Assembly (NCBI GenBank): GCA_015654825.1
Contig: JAATGE010000125.1
Span: 1-5,136, forward strand
Length of the DNA: 5,136 nucleotides
Source of the DNA: Rhodospirillales bacterium
GTDB taxonomy: Bacteria; Pseudomonadota; Alphaproteobacteria; Acetobacterales; Acetobacteraceae
Direction of reading: 5' to 3'
Shown here: piece by piece, positions 4,196 through 5,136 of the stretch
Numbering within the stretch: the stretch's first letter is position 1
Layout: each line of letters starts with the position of its first letter
The notes under the pieces: generated by a model
What the model was told of the DNA's origin: nothing
Database searches by the model: none
What the model saw: the letters and a program-made list of their open reading frames with translations, nothing else
Made by a program: the position numbers and the translations under genes

Positions 4196-4992
4196 GTCGC
4201 TGGTTGCTGGCGGAGGCTGTGTTGACCATGGGCTGGCTGGGCGTTTTCGGCGTCGTTGTTCTCCTGGTTCTCGCGCGTTCGATCCGCATCGCCCAGGAAT
4301 GGCGCCGCGCGGTCGTGCTGCGGCTGGGTCGCTTCCTGGCGGTAAAGGGACCCGGGGTGTATTTTCTGTGGCCGATCGACACGGTGGCCATGACGATCGA
4401 CCTGCGCATCAAGACCAGCAACATCACCGCCGAGCAGGCGCTGACACGCGATACCGTGGCCGTCGGCGTCGATGCGATCGTGTTCTGGCAGGTCGACGAC
4501 CCGCGCGCCGCTGCCATCAATATCGCCGACTACGCGCAGGCGATCGACCGCGTGTCGCAGACCAGCTTGCGCGAAATGATCGGCGCCACCGAGCTTTCGC
4601 GCCTGCTGACCGATCGCCACACGGCAGACACGGCGCTGCGGGATTCGATCGCGGCCAAGACGAAAAACTGGGGCGTCGCGGTGCGCGCGGTGGAAATCCG
4701 TGACGTCGCCATACCTGCGGGCCTGCAGGATGCGATGAGCCGCCAGGCGCAGGCGGAGCGCGAACGCGACGCACGCGTAACGCTGGCTAGCGCCGAGACG
4801 GCGATTGCGCAACAAGTGCTGGCGGCGGCGGCGATTTACGAGAAAAGCCCGGTGGCGCTGCAATTGCGGCAAATGAATTTGCTGTACGAAATGAACAAGG
4901 ATCGCGGGACTACGGTGCTGGTGCCGAGCGATATGGCGGCCTCGCTGGGACGTGCGTTTACGCCGGCGTCGGCGTCGGCGTCGGGTAAGTAA
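4192..4992 (+). CDS. Slipin (bacterial stomatin), SPFH-domain membrane protein
   Basis: This 266-aa protein has one N-terminal hydrophobic segment (about residues 13-29, MGWLGVFGVVVLLVLAR) and then an SPFH/band-7 domain (about 32-190). Diagnostic motifs are EWRRAVVLRLGRFLAVKGPGVYF, IDTVAMTIDLR, LTRDTVAVGVDAIVFWQVDDP, TSLREMIGATELSRLLTDR and a WGVAVRAVEIRDVAIP-type strand. An Ala/Glu-rich coiled coil (about 184-214) follows. Slipins oligomerise at the inner membrane and organise lipid and protein domains. ATG 4192 is chosen because it overlaps the previous stop as ATGA; a TTG at 4168 is in frame but unsupported. Most bacterial slipins sit beside an NfeD-type protease gene, and none is visible here. 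The tail encodes Ala-Ser three times from tandem GGCGTC units (4965-4982), and the final AAG TAA begins repeat copy C. Confidence 0.92.
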   Translation: MSRWLLAEAVLTMGWLGVFGVVVLLVLARSIRIAQEWRRAVVLRLGRFLAVKGPGVYFLWPIDTVAMTIDLRIKTSNITAEQALTRDTVAVGVDAIVFWQVDDPRAAAINIADYAQAIDRVSQTSLREMIGATELSRLLTDRHTADTALRDSIAAKTKNWGVAVRAVEIRDVAIPAGLQDAMSRQAQAERERDARVTLASAETAIAQQVLAAAAIYEKSPVALQLRQMNLLYEMNKDRGTTVLVPSDMAASLGRAFTPASASASGK

Positions 4993-5055
4993 GGAAGGCC
5001 AGGGCTCTGCCCTGGACCCGCTGGGGCCAGTAGGCCCAGACCCCATTTTATCTGT
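4988..5055 (+). repeat. Gene-end repeat, copy C, after the slipin gene; likely terminator
   Basis: The copy starts AAGTAAGGAAGGCCAGGG, identical to copy A, and includes the slipin stop codon. It has hairpin CCAGGGC/GCCCTGG (4999-5005 with 5009-5015, loop TCT) and a second hairpin, CTGGGGCC/GGCCCAG (5021-5028 with 5033-5039, one bulged G). It then continues ACCCCATTTTATCT. The order of parts matches copy B on the other strand, including the T-rich end. Stems plus the ATTTTA run make a plausible intrinsic terminator for the NDUFAF6-slipin unit. Confidence 0.7.
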
Positions 5056-5059
5056 TCCG

Positions 5060-5136
5060 GTGCGCCCCGATGGGGTGCGGTAGCCTTGTGGGTGGAAGTC
5101 CCATCCGGGCAATGGTCGGTTGGCCCGGTAGCTGGC
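5060..5136 (+). mobile_element. Group II intron, 5' end (runs out of the window)
   Basis: The sequence from 5060 begins GTGCGCCCCGATGGGGTGCG. This carries the conserved 5' GUGYG terminus of bacterial group II introns, followed by a small hairpin (GCGCCCC with GGGGTGC). Next come TAGCC, GGGTGGAAGTCCCATCC and GGTCGGTTGGCCCGGTAGC, which read like the start of intron domain I. Intron RNA self-splices by lariat formation and usually carries an internal reverse transcriptase/maturase in domain IV. That part would lie beyond 5136, so it is not visible. The intron lies just downstream of the repeat-copy-C hairpins. The call rests on recognised 5' features only, and the class cannot be assigned. Confidence 0.65.

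Noticed and set aside
4965..4982. Three tandem GGCGTC units at the 3' end of the slipin gene
   Set aside because: Too few copies to call a functional repeat; in frame, it simply adds Ala-Ser pairs to a flexible tail.
3352..5112. 586-codon open frame on the minus strand opposite the NDUFAF6-like and slipin genes
   Set aside because: It is low-complexity, Arg/Ser/Ala-rich translation antisense to two well-supported genes. High GC keeps the opposite frame open, and no family motif is visible.

Overview
The window is GC-rich, densely packed bacterial DNA. Gene content and the style of the intergenic repeats suggest an alphaproteobacterium, most likely Acetobacteraceae/Rhodospirillales. This placement rests on recognition of protein families (short YajC starting MFPLITPAYAQ, Fe-type SodB, a DUF815-type ATPase, an NDUFAF6-like squalene/phytoene-synthase-fold protein) and has not been checked by any search.

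Layout. (1) At 1-45, minus strand, lie the first 15 codons of an NAD-dependent, metal-free formate dehydrogenase. It diverges from a 146-aa ModE-type winged-helix regulator (191-631, plus). The shared spacer carries a perfect 6-6-6 inverted repeat (103-120) that resembles a ModE box and overlaps the best -10 box of fdh. (2) A convergent DUF815-like AAA+ ATPase (764-1630, minus) follows. A terminator reading on its strand sits inside the last codons of the regulator. (3) yajC (1717-2064, plus) diverges from the ATPase behind a reasonable sigma-70 promoter, and secD does not follow it. (4) A 200-bp spacer (2065-2265) is packed with palindromes: two copies of a gene-end repeat and a 22-bp inverted repeat. 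It separates yajC from a convergent small gene of unknown function (2266-2529, minus). (5) sodB (2680-3282, minus) is followed by a hairpin. (6) Divergent from sodB, an NDUFAF6-like gene (3386-4195, plus) overlaps a slipin/stomatin gene (4192-4992, plus) by 4 bp, which suggests translational coupling. (7) A third copy of the gene-end repeat begins at the slipin stop codon. It is followed at about 5060 by what looks like the 5' end of a group II intron running out of the window.

How the parts may work together. The fdh/ModE pair looks like a molybdenum- or formate-linked switch for a Mo-independent formate dehydrogenase. The ATPase, yajC, sodB and NDUFAF6-slipin units are housekeeping or membrane and redox functions in short transcription units. 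The most unusual features are the repeat family that starts at the Lys-stop codons of three unrelated genes, the group II intron lying against one of those copies, and the pairing of a complex-I-assembly-factor-like pseudoenzyme with a slipin. I see no CRISPR array, tRNA, rRNA, or clear new defence or biosynthetic system.
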